From contig JAHHTU010000006.1 of the NCBI GenBank assembly GCA_020024455.1, positions 6,181 through 70,180 of the forward strand: a DNA stretch of 64,000 nt. Direction: 5' to 3'. Source of the DNA: Anaerotignum sp. (lineage in GTDB: Bacteria; Bacillota; Clostridia; Lachnospirales; Anaerotignaceae). The notes under the pieces are model-generated. The model was not told the origin of the DNA. It searched no databases and was given only the letters and a program-made list of their open reading frames with translations. Of this stretch, positions 15,831 to 24,386 are shown in pieces; within the stretch, counting starts at the first letter, position 1, and each line of letters opens with the position of its first letter. A program made the translations under genes and the position numbers.

Positions 15831-16809
15831 TGGAACCACTCCGCTTCTTTGCTTCAAACTTTTCATATGCGGCAATAATCTTTTGCACCAAAGGGTGACG
15901 GACAACGTCTTTGTTGGTTAATGTAATCATACCAATATCTTCTACCCCTTGCAATATTTTTACAGACTCCATCAAACCGGAACGTTTGTCATCTGCTAAG
16001 TCAATTTGTGTCAAATCCCCTGTCACAACGGCTTTTGAGCCGTAACCAATTCTTGTCAAAAACATTTTCATCTGTTCCGGTGTTGTATTTTGTGCCTCGT
16101 CCAGCACAATGAATGCATTGTCCAATGTACGCCCTCTCATGTATGCCAAAGGAGCGACCTCAATCAAGCCACGCTCCATATTTTTCAAAAATGTTTCTGC
16201 CCCCATAATTTCATACAATGCATCGTATAACGGTCTTAAATAGGGGTCTACTTTTTGCTGTAAATCCCCCGGCAAAAATCCAAGTTTTTCCCCTGCCTCT
16301 ATGGCAGGTCTTGTCAATATAATACGGTTGACTTCATTGTTTTTGAATGCGGTAATTGCCATTGCCATTGCCAGATATGTTTTGCCTGTACCTGCCGGCC
16401 CAATACCAAATACAATGGTATTGTTTTTTATCAAATCAATATATTTTTTCTGTCCCAATGTTTTTGGTTTGAGTGGTCTGCCGTTTGCAGTCAAACAAAT
16501 CAAATTGTCGTATATCTTGCCCAATTCCTGCAAATTTTCTTCTTCCACAGATGCCAGAAAATAGGAAAGATTTTGGTCTGTGATTTCTTCCCCTTTTCTT
16601 GCCACCGTCGCCAAAGATTGCAGTACATGGTATGCTTTTTGCACATTTTGTTGTTCTCCCACAATTTTGACATCATCTCCACGATTGACCACACGCACAT
16701 CGCAATTTTTTTCTATTTTTTTGATATGACAATCAAATTGCCCAAATACCGGCAATAATATTTCATTCTCCAACTGTAATGTCTGTTCCACTTGGTTCAT
16801 ATATGGCAT
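15799..16809 (-). CDS. phoH: PhoH family ATPase
   Basis: The protein has 336 residues. A KH-like N-terminal region is followed by the P-loop GIGPAGTGKTYLAMAMA near residue 135 and Walker B IVLDEAQNTTPEQM near 238. SGL and ITLTNKDVVRHPLVQ motifs typical of PhoH follow. It is encoded next to YbeY in most bacteria and is thought to be an RNA-linked helicase/ATPase. ATG 16809 is preceded by AAAGGGG. Its start lies inside the last 47 nt of yqfD. Confidence 0.95.
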   Translation of the reverse strand: MPYMNQVEQTLQLENEILLPVFGQFDCHIKKIEKNCDVRVVNRGDDVKIVGEQQNVQKAYHVLQSLATVARKGEEITDQNLSYFLASVEEENLQELGKIYDNLICLTANGRPLKPKTLGQKKYIDLIKNNTIVFGIGPAGTGKTYLAMAMAITAFKNNEVNRIILTRPAIEAGEKLGFLPGDLQQKVDPYLRPLYDALYEIMGAETFLKNMERGLIEVAPLAYMRGRTLDNAFIVLDEAQNTTPEQMKMFLTRIGYGSKAVVTGDLTQIDLADDKRSGLMESVKILQGVEDIGMITLTNKDVVRHPLVQKIIAAYEKFEAKKRSGSNDKKEKYHKK

Positions 16810-17995
16810 CTTGCCCCTTTCTTTGTATCTTTCCGATTTGTTCCGACAATGTGGCTTTGCCTACGGCACGAATACAGTCTGTATATACTTCATATTGCAA
16901 TTCCAATTGCTCTATGGTTTCATTTTGTTGTAAATCTTTATTTGCTTTTTCATGACAAATTTGCTCCAATTCTTGTTTTGCCTCTTCGACGGTTCTTGTT
17001 TTCGGCTTTGTGATATATGGCTGATATTGTTCTGTTTGCAATAAGATTGGCAATCGAAAATCACCCAATCCCATTTGTTTTTGCGATAAAATTTGGGTTT
17101 GAAATGTCCCTGTGATATTTGGTTTTACAATATCCAATTTTTTATCCTGCCATACCAATATCCGATTTGTTTTCGGTTCCCCTTGCAACACCTGCTCGCT
17201 ATCCTGCAATGGTAATTGTTCGGTCATATTCTGCCAAGTTCTTGCCATCACAGAGCCTTCTGCCGCCACATATGCGCTGTGCATTTCTTCGCCCTCCACA
17301 CCGACTTGTATTTCCGAAGAAATCAGCACATCACCGGCTTTCACCACATCACCCGCCTGCACCAAAGGTGTTCCTCGTTCGGCTGTGATTTGCAATATCA
17401 CGCCATCTTTTTCTGCCACAATATCCTGTGGGGTTTCTTTATCAATCATTTCTGTTTTTTCAATGGTTTCTGCCAATTGTATGGTTGCATCTGTGCCTTG
17501 TATGGCAACACTCACCCAAGAAATATCTGCAAATGTGGTCAACAGTTGTTTTGTGATATGTTCCGTATCCACCTGTGATTTCCATGCACCGGGACGCAGT
17601 CCCAAATCGGCACAGGCAGAAAGCACTTCTTCTTTTGCCAGACGCTCGTTGCCTTGTACTTCCACCGTCCATACAAAAGAGGATAACACATACAATCCCA
17701 CAATAAAAAACAGCAATCCCACCATCAAAAATTGTCTGCCTTTATATTTTCGCCACTTTGCAGGCAATCCGCCATATGCCATAACCTCCAACTGGCACCC
17801 CGTTTTTTCCGCACAATATTCCAAAGCCTGCACACCCTGCCATGATGTTTTCATCACCATACTGGTACCGCTGGCTTTGGCGTCCCAAAACAAAATTTGC
17901 CGATATGACGCCATATTCATAAAGCGCTCCATAGAAAAACCGGTTATCTTTATCATAACATATCCACGTAAATAATACCAGAATACAGGCAACAA
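16763..17995 (-). CDS. yqfD: Sporulation protein YqfD
   Basis: The protein has 410 residues from a TTG start. The TTG at 17995 is preferred to the ATG at 17956 because the extra residues LPVFWYYLRGYV match the conserved N-terminus of clostridial YqfD and GGGTGAAG lies about 7 nt upstream. There is one membrane segment near residues 90-110 (FLMVGLLFFIVGLYVLSSFV). The large extracytoplasmic region has a FtsQ/POTRA-like part (VEVQGNERLAKEEVLSACAD). YqfD is expressed in the mother cell during sporulation in Bacillus and is needed for efficient sporulation. Confidence 0.88.
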   Translation of the reverse strand: MLPVFWYYLRGYVMIKITGFSMERFMNMASYRQILFWDAKASGTSMVMKTSWQGVQALEYCAEKTGCQLEVMAYGGLPAKWRKYKGRQFLMVGLLFFIVGLYVLSSFVWTVEVQGNERLAKEEVLSACADLGLRPGAWKSQVDTEHITKQLLTTFADISWVSVAIQGTDATIQLAETIEKTEMIDKETPQDIVAEKDGVILQITAERGTPLVQAGDVVKAGDVLISSEIQVGVEGEEMHSAYVAAEGSVMARTWQNMTEQLPLQDSEQVLQGEPKTNRILVWQDKKLDIVKPNITGTFQTQILSQKQMGLGDFRLPILLQTEQYQPYITKPKTRTVEEAKQELEQICHEKANKDLQQNETIEQLELQYEVYTDCIRAVGKATLSEQIGKIQRKGQDAIYEPSGTDITVGE

Positions 17996-18013
17996 AATAC
18001 TTCACCCAGCCTT

Positions 18014-18283
18014 CTATCGCAAAAATTCCAAACTGTCCACACGCCCTTTGATGACAATACAATCGGCGGACATTTGCTTCAATTCCAATCCATTCCCACA
18101 AATTTTCAAACTGCCAATGCCTGTGGCAATGCGTATCATTTCGGTACTGTATTCCATCAACCCTTTGTGATTTTCGATTGTCAATTCTTCCTGCCCCACC
18201 ATGGAAATCAAAGGCAAATGTAGCACCACTTCTTTTGGCAAATGCAATGTCTCGGCAACCTGTCTGCCCAATGCCAATGTCAT
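18014..18283 (-). CDS. yqfC: Sporulation protein YqfC
   Basis: The protein has 89 residues, with LPKEVVLHLPLISMVGQEEL and a C-terminal ADCIVIKGRVDSLEF that match the YqfC family. It is always paired with yqfD. A strong GGGAGGG site precedes ATG 18283. The 124-nt gap from pilO has no clear terminator. A sequence resembling a sigma-E -10 (CATAAAGAT) is present 40 nt before the start but the -35 match is poor. Confidence 0.9.
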   Translation of the reverse strand: MTLALGRQVAETLHLPKEVVLHLPLISMVGQEELTIENHKGLMEYSTEMIRIATGIGSLKICGNGLELKQMSADCIVIKGRVDSLEFLR

Positions 18284-18407
18284 TCCCTCCCTTTTGTGGT
18301 TCTATTTCTATCTTTATGCAAAACGACAGCACTTCATGCAACCGCTCTTTGCCGCAAAAAAATAACCCCCATCTGCCAAAATACCACAAATGAGAGCTAT
18401 GTTTCTT

Positions 18408-18974
18408 TTATTCTGTTGTTTCTGTTTCTTCCACATCTTTGACAGGACTTTTGTTGTATTCAAAAAATGCCATCACAACGGTGGTATGGACGCTGCCATC
18501 TTCATTTTGTACCACCTGCAAATCTGCCAAGAAATTACGCAAAGGGCTGTTATGCAGTTGTAACAAAATATCCTTTGCTTGCTGATAATTACCACAAGTA
18601 AAAGGGATTGTCACATAACGGCGCAGGATATTGTCCTCTCCCTGTTGCGTTTGAAATGTCAATGCATATTCGTAGGCGTTTGTCAAAATACGATGCAGTT
18701 CTATCATAACCATTTGTACATTATCATATTTTGGCATCTGATGTATTGTATTTCCTTTCTGTGCCAATACTGCCAATTCTTGTTCCATTTTTTGCTGTTT
18801 AAGCAATCTTGCGTCCAACTGTGCGTCCAATGCTTCTGCCTGTTCCACTTCCAGTTGTAAACTTTCTATTTTTTGAGTGATTGGCATATGAAAAAACAAA
18901 ATATATCCGCTGATGATTGCCACCACAGCCAGACAAGCCAACATTCCACGCTCTCTTACGGATAATTTTCTCAT
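18408..18974 (-). CDS. pilO: Type IV pilus alignment protein PilO-like
   Basis: The protein has 188 residues. There is one N-terminal membrane segment (about 11-29, GMLACLAVVAIISGYILFF). A coiled coil follows (about 33-75), then a ferredoxin-like globular domain with TFQTQQ and YVTIPFTCGNYQQAKDILLQ. Size and layout are those of PilO, which with PilN and PilM forms the inner-membrane alignment complex. It overlaps pilN by 4 nt (ATGA) and is the last gene of the pilus operon. Confidence 0.82.
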   Translation of the reverse strand: MRKLSVRERGMLACLAVVAIISGYILFFHMPITQKIESLQLEVEQAEALDAQLDARLLKQQKMEQELAVLAQKGNTIHQMPKYDNVQMVMIELHRILTNAYEYALTFQTQQGEDNILRRYVTIPFTCGNYQQAKDILLQLHNSPLRNFLADLQVVQNEDGSVHTTVVMAFFEYNKSPVKDVEETETTE

Positions 18975-19567
18975 GAACGAGCCTCCTCTTCTCTCACCAC
19001 TTCAAAATACACATTGGTTTCCACAAGACTTCTGCCGTCCTTTTTGGAAATTGCGGTATCTACACTCATATTTGTCACCATTTGGGAAGCATCTAAACGT
19101 GCCACCAAATCGCCGGCTTTCTCCAATGTCACACCATAAAATGTCAACAACACCTTCCCTTCTGCAATATCAATTTTGGCAACTTGTGCAGATGGACGAA
19201 TGGTCGTATCAATCAAATCCAAAATTTTAATACGGTCTACTTCTGATAGCTGTTCCTCTGTCGGTGTTGCACGCACATATTTTTCCAGTACGGTATCATA
19301 CTTTTTGAGCTGTTCCAATTTGGAAACCGCCTGTGTTTCCAATGCAGAAATATGATTTTCCATCTGTTTGACTTCCTGCAATGGGTCATAAATCATCACT
19401 TTTGACAACGCAAACACCACAACCAACACAAACAGGCTATATAATGCAATCGTTGCAGGTGCTGTTGTGCGGTCTATCTTAAAATATAAGTTCATGGTAC
19501 GTTTTGTTGGATAGACTGTTTTTTTATTCTTTTTCAAATGGCTCATGATGTCCGTATTTAATTTCAT
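18971..19567 (-). CDS. pilN: Type IV pilus assembly protein PilN-like
   Basis: The protein has 198 residues. A basic cytoplasmic tail (about 1-33) contains MNLYFKIDR. One membrane segment follows (about 37-58), then a coiled coil (about 62-95) and a C-terminal periplasm-side domain with VLLTFYGVTLEKAGDLVARL. In PilN the cytoplasmic tail docks onto PilM; here that tail is longer than in proteobacteria. The gene starts 3 nt after pilM and overlaps pilO. Confidence 0.82.
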   Translation of the reverse strand: MKLNTDIMSHLKKNKKTVYPTKRTMNLYFKIDRTTAPATIALYSLFVLVVVFALSKVMIYDPLQEVKQMENHISALETQAVSKLEQLKKYDTVLEKYVRATPTEEQLSEVDRIKILDLIDTTIRPSAQVAKIDIAEGKVLLTFYGVTLEKAGDLVARLDASQMVTNMSVDTAISKKDGRSLVETNVYFEVVREEEARS

Positions 19568-19570
19568 GCC

Positions 19571-20593
19571 TTATTCCTCCTCTTCAAGGTCTGCAAGCAG
19601 CCCCATGACACAAGCAAAGTTATGTTTTGGCTGTGTTTTATCGCTTACATTGAGATTGGGCATAAGCTCCTCCACAGGAAGGATTGGCAATCCCAAACTG
19701 CTTTCCAAAATACTGCATACCGATGCGATACCTGCCCCACCGCCGATAAGATATATCCCCTGTAATTGGCTTTGTCGATATGTAAAGTGATAGAAGTTAA
19801 TCAACTTCAACACTTCCACGGCAAGATGTTCGTACAATTCCATACAATGATTGTGTTCCAAGATACCTTGGTGGTTGCCACGCTTATACGAGCCGGCAAC
19901 AAATTGGTCTACGTGCAAAATATCTGCCACAATGGCATCCAAATCTTTCCCACCCACAGGGATACGTCTGGTTATTTGCATTTTGTCATTTTGCACCACA
20001 AAAACACGGGTAGACAAATATCCCAAATCCATAAAACAATATTCATCTGGTGTATGTTCGTTTCGCATACGATATGCCTGTACCAACTGTATCAATCCCA
20101 TTTCTTGCGGGAGCATTTTTTGAATGGAGAATCCACCCGAAGCAAACATATTGACATATGCGGACACCTGTTGTTTTTCCACAGCCGCCGCCATCATGGT
20201 CAATTCTGTCGGTGTTTCCTGTCCTTCCTCCATCACAGTATCACATAACGCATAATCACAATGATATTGGTGTGGTTCTCCATGAATAAAGTCATTAAAT
20301 TCATATGGCAAATTGAGCATCAACTGCTCCTCTGACATATATGGCATGGAAACCAATCTGCAAATCACTTGGCTTGCAGGCAAAAGCAATGCCGCAGGGC
20401 CTTTTGGCAAATGCAATTCTTTTTTTATTTTTTTCAAAAATGCAGAAAATGCATTTGGCATGGTTATGACATCGTCCTCCATAATATGTTCCGGCAACGG
20501 CAATTCATAAAACTCCCATTTTCCGTTTTTCAAAGCCATAATCTTCAAACTATCATTACCCAAATCAAATCCAATTTTTATCTTTTTTGACAT
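19571..20593 (-). CDS. pilM: Type IV pilus assembly protein PilM-like (actin-fold ATPase)
   Basis: The protein has 340 residues. The actin-like ATP-binding motifs are IGFDLGNDSLKIMAL at residues 6-20, FMDLGYLSTRVFVVQNDK near 190 and GIYLIGGGAGIASV near 291. PilM is a cytoplasmic ring protein that binds the PilN tail. The ATG at 20593 follows AGGAGCG; a longer frame would run into the peptidase gene. It lies 14 nt after pilD. Confidence 0.88.
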   Translation of the reverse strand: MSKKIKIGFDLGNDSLKIMALKNGKWEFYELPLPEHIMEDDVITMPNAFSAFLKKIKKELHLPKGPAALLLPASQVICRLVSMPYMSEEQLMLNLPYEFNDFIHGEPHQYHCDYALCDTVMEEGQETPTELTMMAAAVEKQQVSAYVNMFASGGFSIQKMLPQEMGLIQLVQAYRMRNEHTPDEYCFMDLGYLSTRVFVVQNDKMQITRRIPVGGKDLDAIVADILHVDQFVAGSYKRGNHQGILEHNHCMELYEHLAVEVLKLINFYHFTYRQSQLQGIYLIGGGAGIASVCSILESSLGLPILPVEELMPNLNVSDKTQPKHNFACVMGLLADLEEEE

Positions 20594-20607
20594 ATATACG
20601 CTCCTTC

Positions 20608-21384
20608 TCACATCAGCAGTCCTTGATACCACCGAATCCACGATGTTCCAAACAAAATGACAATCCACCATGCCGCTGATAAAAACGGCCCAAAGGGAAT
20701 TTCTGCAACAGTACCGTTCTTTTTTGCCCGCAAAGCCCATGCCAAAGCCAGCACACACCCCACAAACAGCAACAACAGCATTTCCAACCAATGCAGATAC
20801 AATCCCAGTACAAACAATAACTTGATATCGCCACCACCCATGCTTTCTTTTTGCAGTACATGGTCCATCACCAATGACAAAATCAGCAAAGGCAATGATA
20901 CACTCAATCCACCCATCAGCATGGAAAGCAATGTTTTTGGCAAAGGTTGCCCCAGCAAAAACACAAATACCAAGCGATTGATACCTGCCACCAAAAGCAA
21001 GCGGTCAGGCAATATATGACTGTCCCAATCAATGCAGGCAAGCAATAACAACAAACTGCCCAATATCAGTTGCATCACCAATTCCAAATGCATACCAAAT
21101 TTCAGCCCCAAGCTTGCAAACAACACCGCCCCTATGACCTCCGTCACAAGACACCGTATAGGAATTTTTGCCCCGCAATAGCGACAATGTCCTTTGTGCA
21201 ACAGATAGCCCAATATGGGCAGTAAATCCATCGGGTTTAGCACATGATGGCAAGCATCGCAATGGGAACGCCCCTTTGGTAAACCGCCACGCATTGCCGC
21301 ACAGTCCAAAAAACTACCCATCACCGCCCCCAAAAGGGCAAGCCATATTGTCATATACAGTTGTAATATCTGTGTGCTATCCAT
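20608..21384 (-). CDS. pilD: Prepilin peptidase (A24 family, PilD/ComC)
   Basis: The protein has 258 residues with about eight membrane segments. The cytoplasmic zinc loop has CDACHHV and CRYCGAK near residues 42 and 67. The two aspartate active-site motifs are ACIDWDSHILPDRL near 123 and GGGDIKLLFVLG near 190. It cleaves the leader after glycine and N-methylates the new N-terminus of the pilins encoded in the same operon. The ATG at 21384 follows AAAGGAGA. Two stem-loops separate it from the major pilin. Confidence 0.95.
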   Translation of the reverse strand: MDSTQILQLYMTIWLALLGAVMGSFLDCAAMRGGLPKGRSHCDACHHVLNPMDLLPILGYLLHKGHCRYCGAKIPIRCLVTEVIGAVLFASLGLKFGMHLELVMQLILGSLLLLLACIDWDSHILPDRLLLVAGINRLVFVFLLGQPLPKTLLSMLMGGLSVSLPLLILSLVMDHVLQKESMGGGDIKLLFVLGLYLHWLEMLLLLFVGCVLALAWALRAKKNGTVAEIPFGPFLSAAWWIVILFGTSWIRWYQGLLM

Positions 21385-21409
21385 ATTGCAATCTCCTTTG
21401 TTTTTTTCC

Positions 21410-21461
21410 AAACGGCTTTGGGACAATGTCAGAGCGTTCTGGCACTGTCCCAAAACGGTTT
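21410..21461 (-). repeat. Stem-loop A between major pilin and pilD
   Basis: A long imperfect inverted repeat, with left arm AACGG-CTTTGGGACA and right arm TGTCCCAAAA-CGGTT, has about 18 paired positions. It lies directly downstream of the major pilin gene on its transcript, 26 nt before pilD. Confidence 0.65.
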
Positions 21462-21465
21462 GTTG

Positions 21466-21508
21466 TTGGAATCTCGTCGGGGCCACCCCACCCCGACGGT
21501 TGTTCCAA
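21466..21508 (-). repeat. GC-rich stem-loop B immediately after major pilin
   Basis: TTGGAA ... TTCCAA encloses a perfect 8-bp CGTCGGGG / CCCCGACG stem with an 8-nt loop. It begins 16 nt after the major pilin stop codon. With no strong T-run it is better read as a 3'-end stabiliser or partial attenuator than a full terminator. Confidence 0.7.
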
Positions 21509-21523
21509 GTTTCATATAAAAGA

Positions 21524-21964
21524 TTAATCTTGTTTGGGCTTAGAATGAGGATCAGATTTATCACCACTCCATGTTAATGTAACTTCACCATTTTCACTAA
21601 TATTTACATTCAAATAAGCACCTTTATGGTCTTTACATTGACCATAACCTTTTTTATTTGTTGGTGCAGAACCCGATTTTAATTTTCCTTCAACCGCATC
21701 GTAATAAAAATTACCTGTTGTCTGATCCATCGTTTCACCTGTTGTCTGGTCTTCCCCAGTCATATATGTAACCAATGCAGCAGATTTTGCGGAACGTTCA
21801 TTTGCGGTATCGGTTGCTTCTTTTGCTTTATCCAAGCTGTTTGCTACCATCGGAATGGACACAGCCACCAAAATTGCAATAATTGCCACAACAATCAACA
21901 TTTCAATCAGTGTAAAACCACCTGTTTTTTTCAATTTTTTCAAAGCATCTTTTTTCAACTTCAT
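21524..21964 (-). CDS. pilA: Major type IV prepilin
   Basis: The prepilin has 146 residues. The leader is 16 residues, rich in lysine and ending GG. Cleavage is expected between Gly16 and Phe17, giving FTLIEMLIVVAIIAILVAVS with Glu at +5. The soluble domain has TAALVTYMTGEDQTT-type and Asp/Lys/Ser-rich segments and ends in KPKQD; it has one cysteine, so no intramolecular disulfide. Called the major pilin because it is a separate, classical pilin with its own strong leader hairpin and trailing stem-loops. The other pilins sit in the minor-pilin block. The polypeptide KLKK-rich leader suits a Gram-positive pilin. Confidence 0.9.
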   Translation of the reverse strand: MKLKKDALKKLKKTGGFTLIEMLIVVAIIAILVAVSIPMVANSLDKAKEATDTANERSAKSAALVTYMTGEDQTTGETMDQTTGNFYYDAVEGKLKSGSAPTNKKGYGQCKDHKGAYLNVNISENGEVTLTWSGDKSDPHSKPKQD

Positions 21965-21988
21965 CTGTTTTCCTCCTTATATGTTACA

Positions 21989-22004
21989 CACCACCATTGT
22001 GGTG
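21989..22004 (-). repeat. Stem-loop upstream of major pilin
   Basis: The perfect repeat CACCAC / GTGGTG has a 4-nt loop and lies 25 nt before the pilin start in the 93-nt gap after pilC. It could be a 5' mRNA stabiliser. Confidence 0.5.
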
Positions 22005-22057
22005 AACGAATTTGAAATATATGTATGAAAGAGAGGGGGTGGCACTCCTTCATGTGC

Positions 22058-23266
22058 TTATACAATCGCCCCGTACATACTGAACATGGGCAAATAAATA
22101 GATAACAGTATGATGATGACAAATACTGCCATCACACAAATAATGATAGGCTCCAACAGGGACAATGCCCTTGCCGCCAATGTGTCCACCTCATTGTCAT
22201 AATATTCTGCCTGAATCCCCATGGTAGACTCCAAAGAACCGGTTGCCTCACCCATGGCAGTCATCTGCACCAACATTTGTGGCAAATCTTCACAGGCAAG
22301 CATACATTCACCCAAAGGCCGACCGCTTTCCACGCCCGGGATAACATTTCGCACCTGTTCCGACAAATGGGTATTGCTCATGGAACGGGAGGAAGTATCC
22401 AATGCCTTCAAGATAGGCATACCCGATGCAAGCATTGCGGACATGGTATGTGCAAATTGGCTTGCGGAAGTCATGACGCTCAATTTGCCCAAAACAGGCA
22501 TTGTCAGCCACCACTTCGCCATTTTGATACGACCATTTTCGGTATTGCTGTAAATACGCAATAAAAGCAATCCCCCTGCAATCAAGCCCAACATCACCCA
22601 AAGATATTGGCTGAAAAAATTGGATAACGCAATCACAATACGGGTTGCCAAAGGCAATTCCATTTCCAAAGAGGTGAATGTGCTGGCAAAAATGGGTACG
22701 GCATAGGTCATAATGACAATGATAACCGCCACTGCCACAAACGTCAGAAATGCAGGATAAATCAAAGCACTGGTTGCTTTCGCCCTTGTCTTTGTCATAC
22801 GGTCATAGTATGCACTCATACGCGCAAACGCACGAATCAAGTCACCGGATTCCTCACCTGCCCGTATGGTTTCAATAAATGTTGCGGGCAAGTGCTGTGT
22901 ACCTCTTTTTTCAAAGCTGTATGACAAACTCCAACCGTTTGCGATATCCTCGGATACCTGTCCCAACAACTTTTTCAGTTTTTTGTCTGCAACCTGCGTG
23001 CTAACCATATCCACAGTTTGTACCAAGGGCAAACCCGCTTTCAGAATAATGGAAAACTGTTTACACATCATCGCAAACACTTTGAGATTGAGTTTTTGAA
23101 ACCGCTCAAAAACATCTGCCTTTTCCATGCCGACTTCTTCCAAATGCAAAACCACATCATAATTCTGACGAATTTGTGCCACTGCCTGTGTAGTGTCTAC
23201 GGCTTCCACAACACCTTCCACTTGCTGTCCATTTCCTCCTACGGCTTCATAACGATAGGTCGGCAC
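22058..23266 (-). CDS. pilC: Type IV pilus inner-membrane platform protein PilC
   Basis: The protein has 402 residues and starts at GTG with GAGGAGG 8 nt upstream. Two T2SF domains are visible, each with the K-Q-F / F-A-x-x-L-x pattern (FAMMCKQFSIILKAGLPLVQ near residue 65, and FAHTMSAMLASGMPILKALD near 270). Membrane segments lie near 170-195, 215-235 and 370-395. It couples the PilB and PilT motors to pilin insertion and removal. It overlaps pilT by 20 nt. Confidence 0.95.
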   Translation of the reverse strand: MPTYRYEAVGGNGQQVEGVVEAVDTTQAVAQIRQNYDVVLHLEEVGMEKADVFERFQKLNLKVFAMMCKQFSIILKAGLPLVQTVDMVSTQVADKKLKKLLGQVSEDIANGWSLSYSFEKRGTQHLPATFIETIRAGEESGDLIRAFARMSAYYDRMTKTRAKATSALIYPAFLTFVAVAVIIVIMTYAVPIFASTFTSLEMELPLATRIVIALSNFFSQYLWVMLGLIAGGLLLLRIYSNTENGRIKMAKWWLTMPVLGKLSVMTSASQFAHTMSAMLASGMPILKALDTSSRSMSNTHLSEQVRNVIPGVESGRPLGECMLACEDLPQMLVQMTAMGEATGSLESTMGIQAEYYDNEVDTLAARALSLLEPIIICVMAVFVIIILLSIYLPMFSMYGAIV

Positions 23267-24386
23267 GGCTTATCCTCCTCTCATCATGTACAAAATTTCT
23301 GTATCTGTTCATGCCCATGGGCATACCGGCAGAAGCAGAGGACATACCGGTCATACCGGTCACACCGCTGCCACGCAATGCACTGTCCATGGTTTCTTGT
23401 GAAATCACCCCGCCACGATACAGATTTTGCAACGCTCTGTCCATCAAAATATTACCAACCGCACCACTGGTCTGAATGGCATTTTGTATTTGCGGTGTTT
23501 TACCTTCTCGAATGAGATTGCGAATGGCATCGTCTGTTTTCATCACTTCACAAGCCAAAACACGCCCTTCTTCTCTTGCTTTTGGCAATAATTGCTGTGA
23601 AAGCACTGCTTTCAATGTCATAGACAACTGCAAACGGATTTGCTGCTGACGTTCCGCCGGAAATACGTCTACAATACGGTCGATAGAATCTGCCGCAGAA
23701 TTGGTATGCACCGTACCAAACACCAAATGCCCTGTTTCGGCAGCCGTCAAAGCGGTTTGTATGGTATCCAAATCACGCATTTCCCCCACCAGAATGACAT
23801 CAGGGTCCTCACGCAGTGCCGCACGCAATCCCGCAGCAAAATTCATGGTATCTTTCCCGATTTCACGTTGATTGATTAAGCATAAATCCGGTGTGTACAC
23901 ATATTCCACAGGGTCCTCCAATGTCAGGATATGCAATCGTTTTGTATGATTGATACGGTTCAAAATCGCCGCCAATGTGGTGGATTTTCCGGAACCCGTT
24001 TCGCCGGTAATCAGCACCAACCCTTGATTATATGCACAAAATTCCTGCACCACTTTGGGCAAGCCCAATTCTTCCAATTCCGGAATATGGTCATTGAGCA
24101 AACGAATTGCCATGGAATACTTTCCCTGTTGGCGAAAAATATTCAATCTGCATCTGACATCGGATATGGTCAGTGCCAAATCCAATTCTCCAACCCGTTC
24201 CAAGTCGTGAAAATGCTCTCCTGCCAAATCACGTGCCAAATCATAACATTGTTGTGCAGTCAAAGCAATAGGCTCTAAGTCTTGGATTTCCCCGTCCACA
24301 CGAAATTTCGGCGGCAAATCGCACACCAAGTGCAGGTCAGACGCTCTATGTATTCTTGCTTGTTCTATATAATGATTGATATTCAT
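23247..24386 (-). CDS. pilT: Type IV pilus retraction ATPase PilT
   Basis: The protein has 379 residues. The Walker A motif is ITGETGSGKSTTLAAIL near 128, and the Asp box/Walker B is LREDPDVILVGEMRDLDTIQ near 195. The His box is HLVFGTVHTNSAADSIDR near 222, and the C-terminal AIRNLIREGKTPQIQNAIQ motif is PilT-specific (AIRNLIRE). It powers pilus retraction, so the pilus is expected to support twitching or retraction-driven adhesion. The tail after residue 335 is unusual, glycine/methionine-rich with repeated MTGM-like motifs. It overlaps pilB by 4 nt. Confidence 0.95.
   Translation of the reverse strand: MNINHYIEQARIHRASDLHLVCDLPPKFRVDGEIQDLEPIALTAQQCYDLARDLAGEHFHDLERVGELDLALTISDVRCRLNIFRQQGKYSMAIRLLNDHIPELEELGLPKVVQEFCAYNQGLVLITGETGSGKSTTLAAILNRINHTKRLHILTLEDPVEYVYTPDLCLINQREIGKDTMNFAAGLRAALREDPDVILVGEMRDLDTIQTALTAAETGHLVFGTVHTNSAADSIDRIVDVFPAERQQQIRLQLSMTLKAVLSQQLLPKAREEGRVLACEVMKTDDAIRNLIREGKTPQIQNAIQTSGAVGNILMDRALQNLYRGGVISQETMDSALRGSGVTGMTGMSSASAGMPMGMNRYRNFVHDERRISRADLSL

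Noticed and set aside
17742..18389. A 215-codon minus-strand frame covering yqfC in another frame
   Set aside because: YqfC and the YqfD start are clearly conserved in the competing frames; this frame has no recognisable motif.
18284..18407. Sigma-E promoter before yqfC
   Set aside because: A CATAAAGAT -10-like element is present, but the upstream GCATGAAG is a poor -35; too weak to list as a feature.
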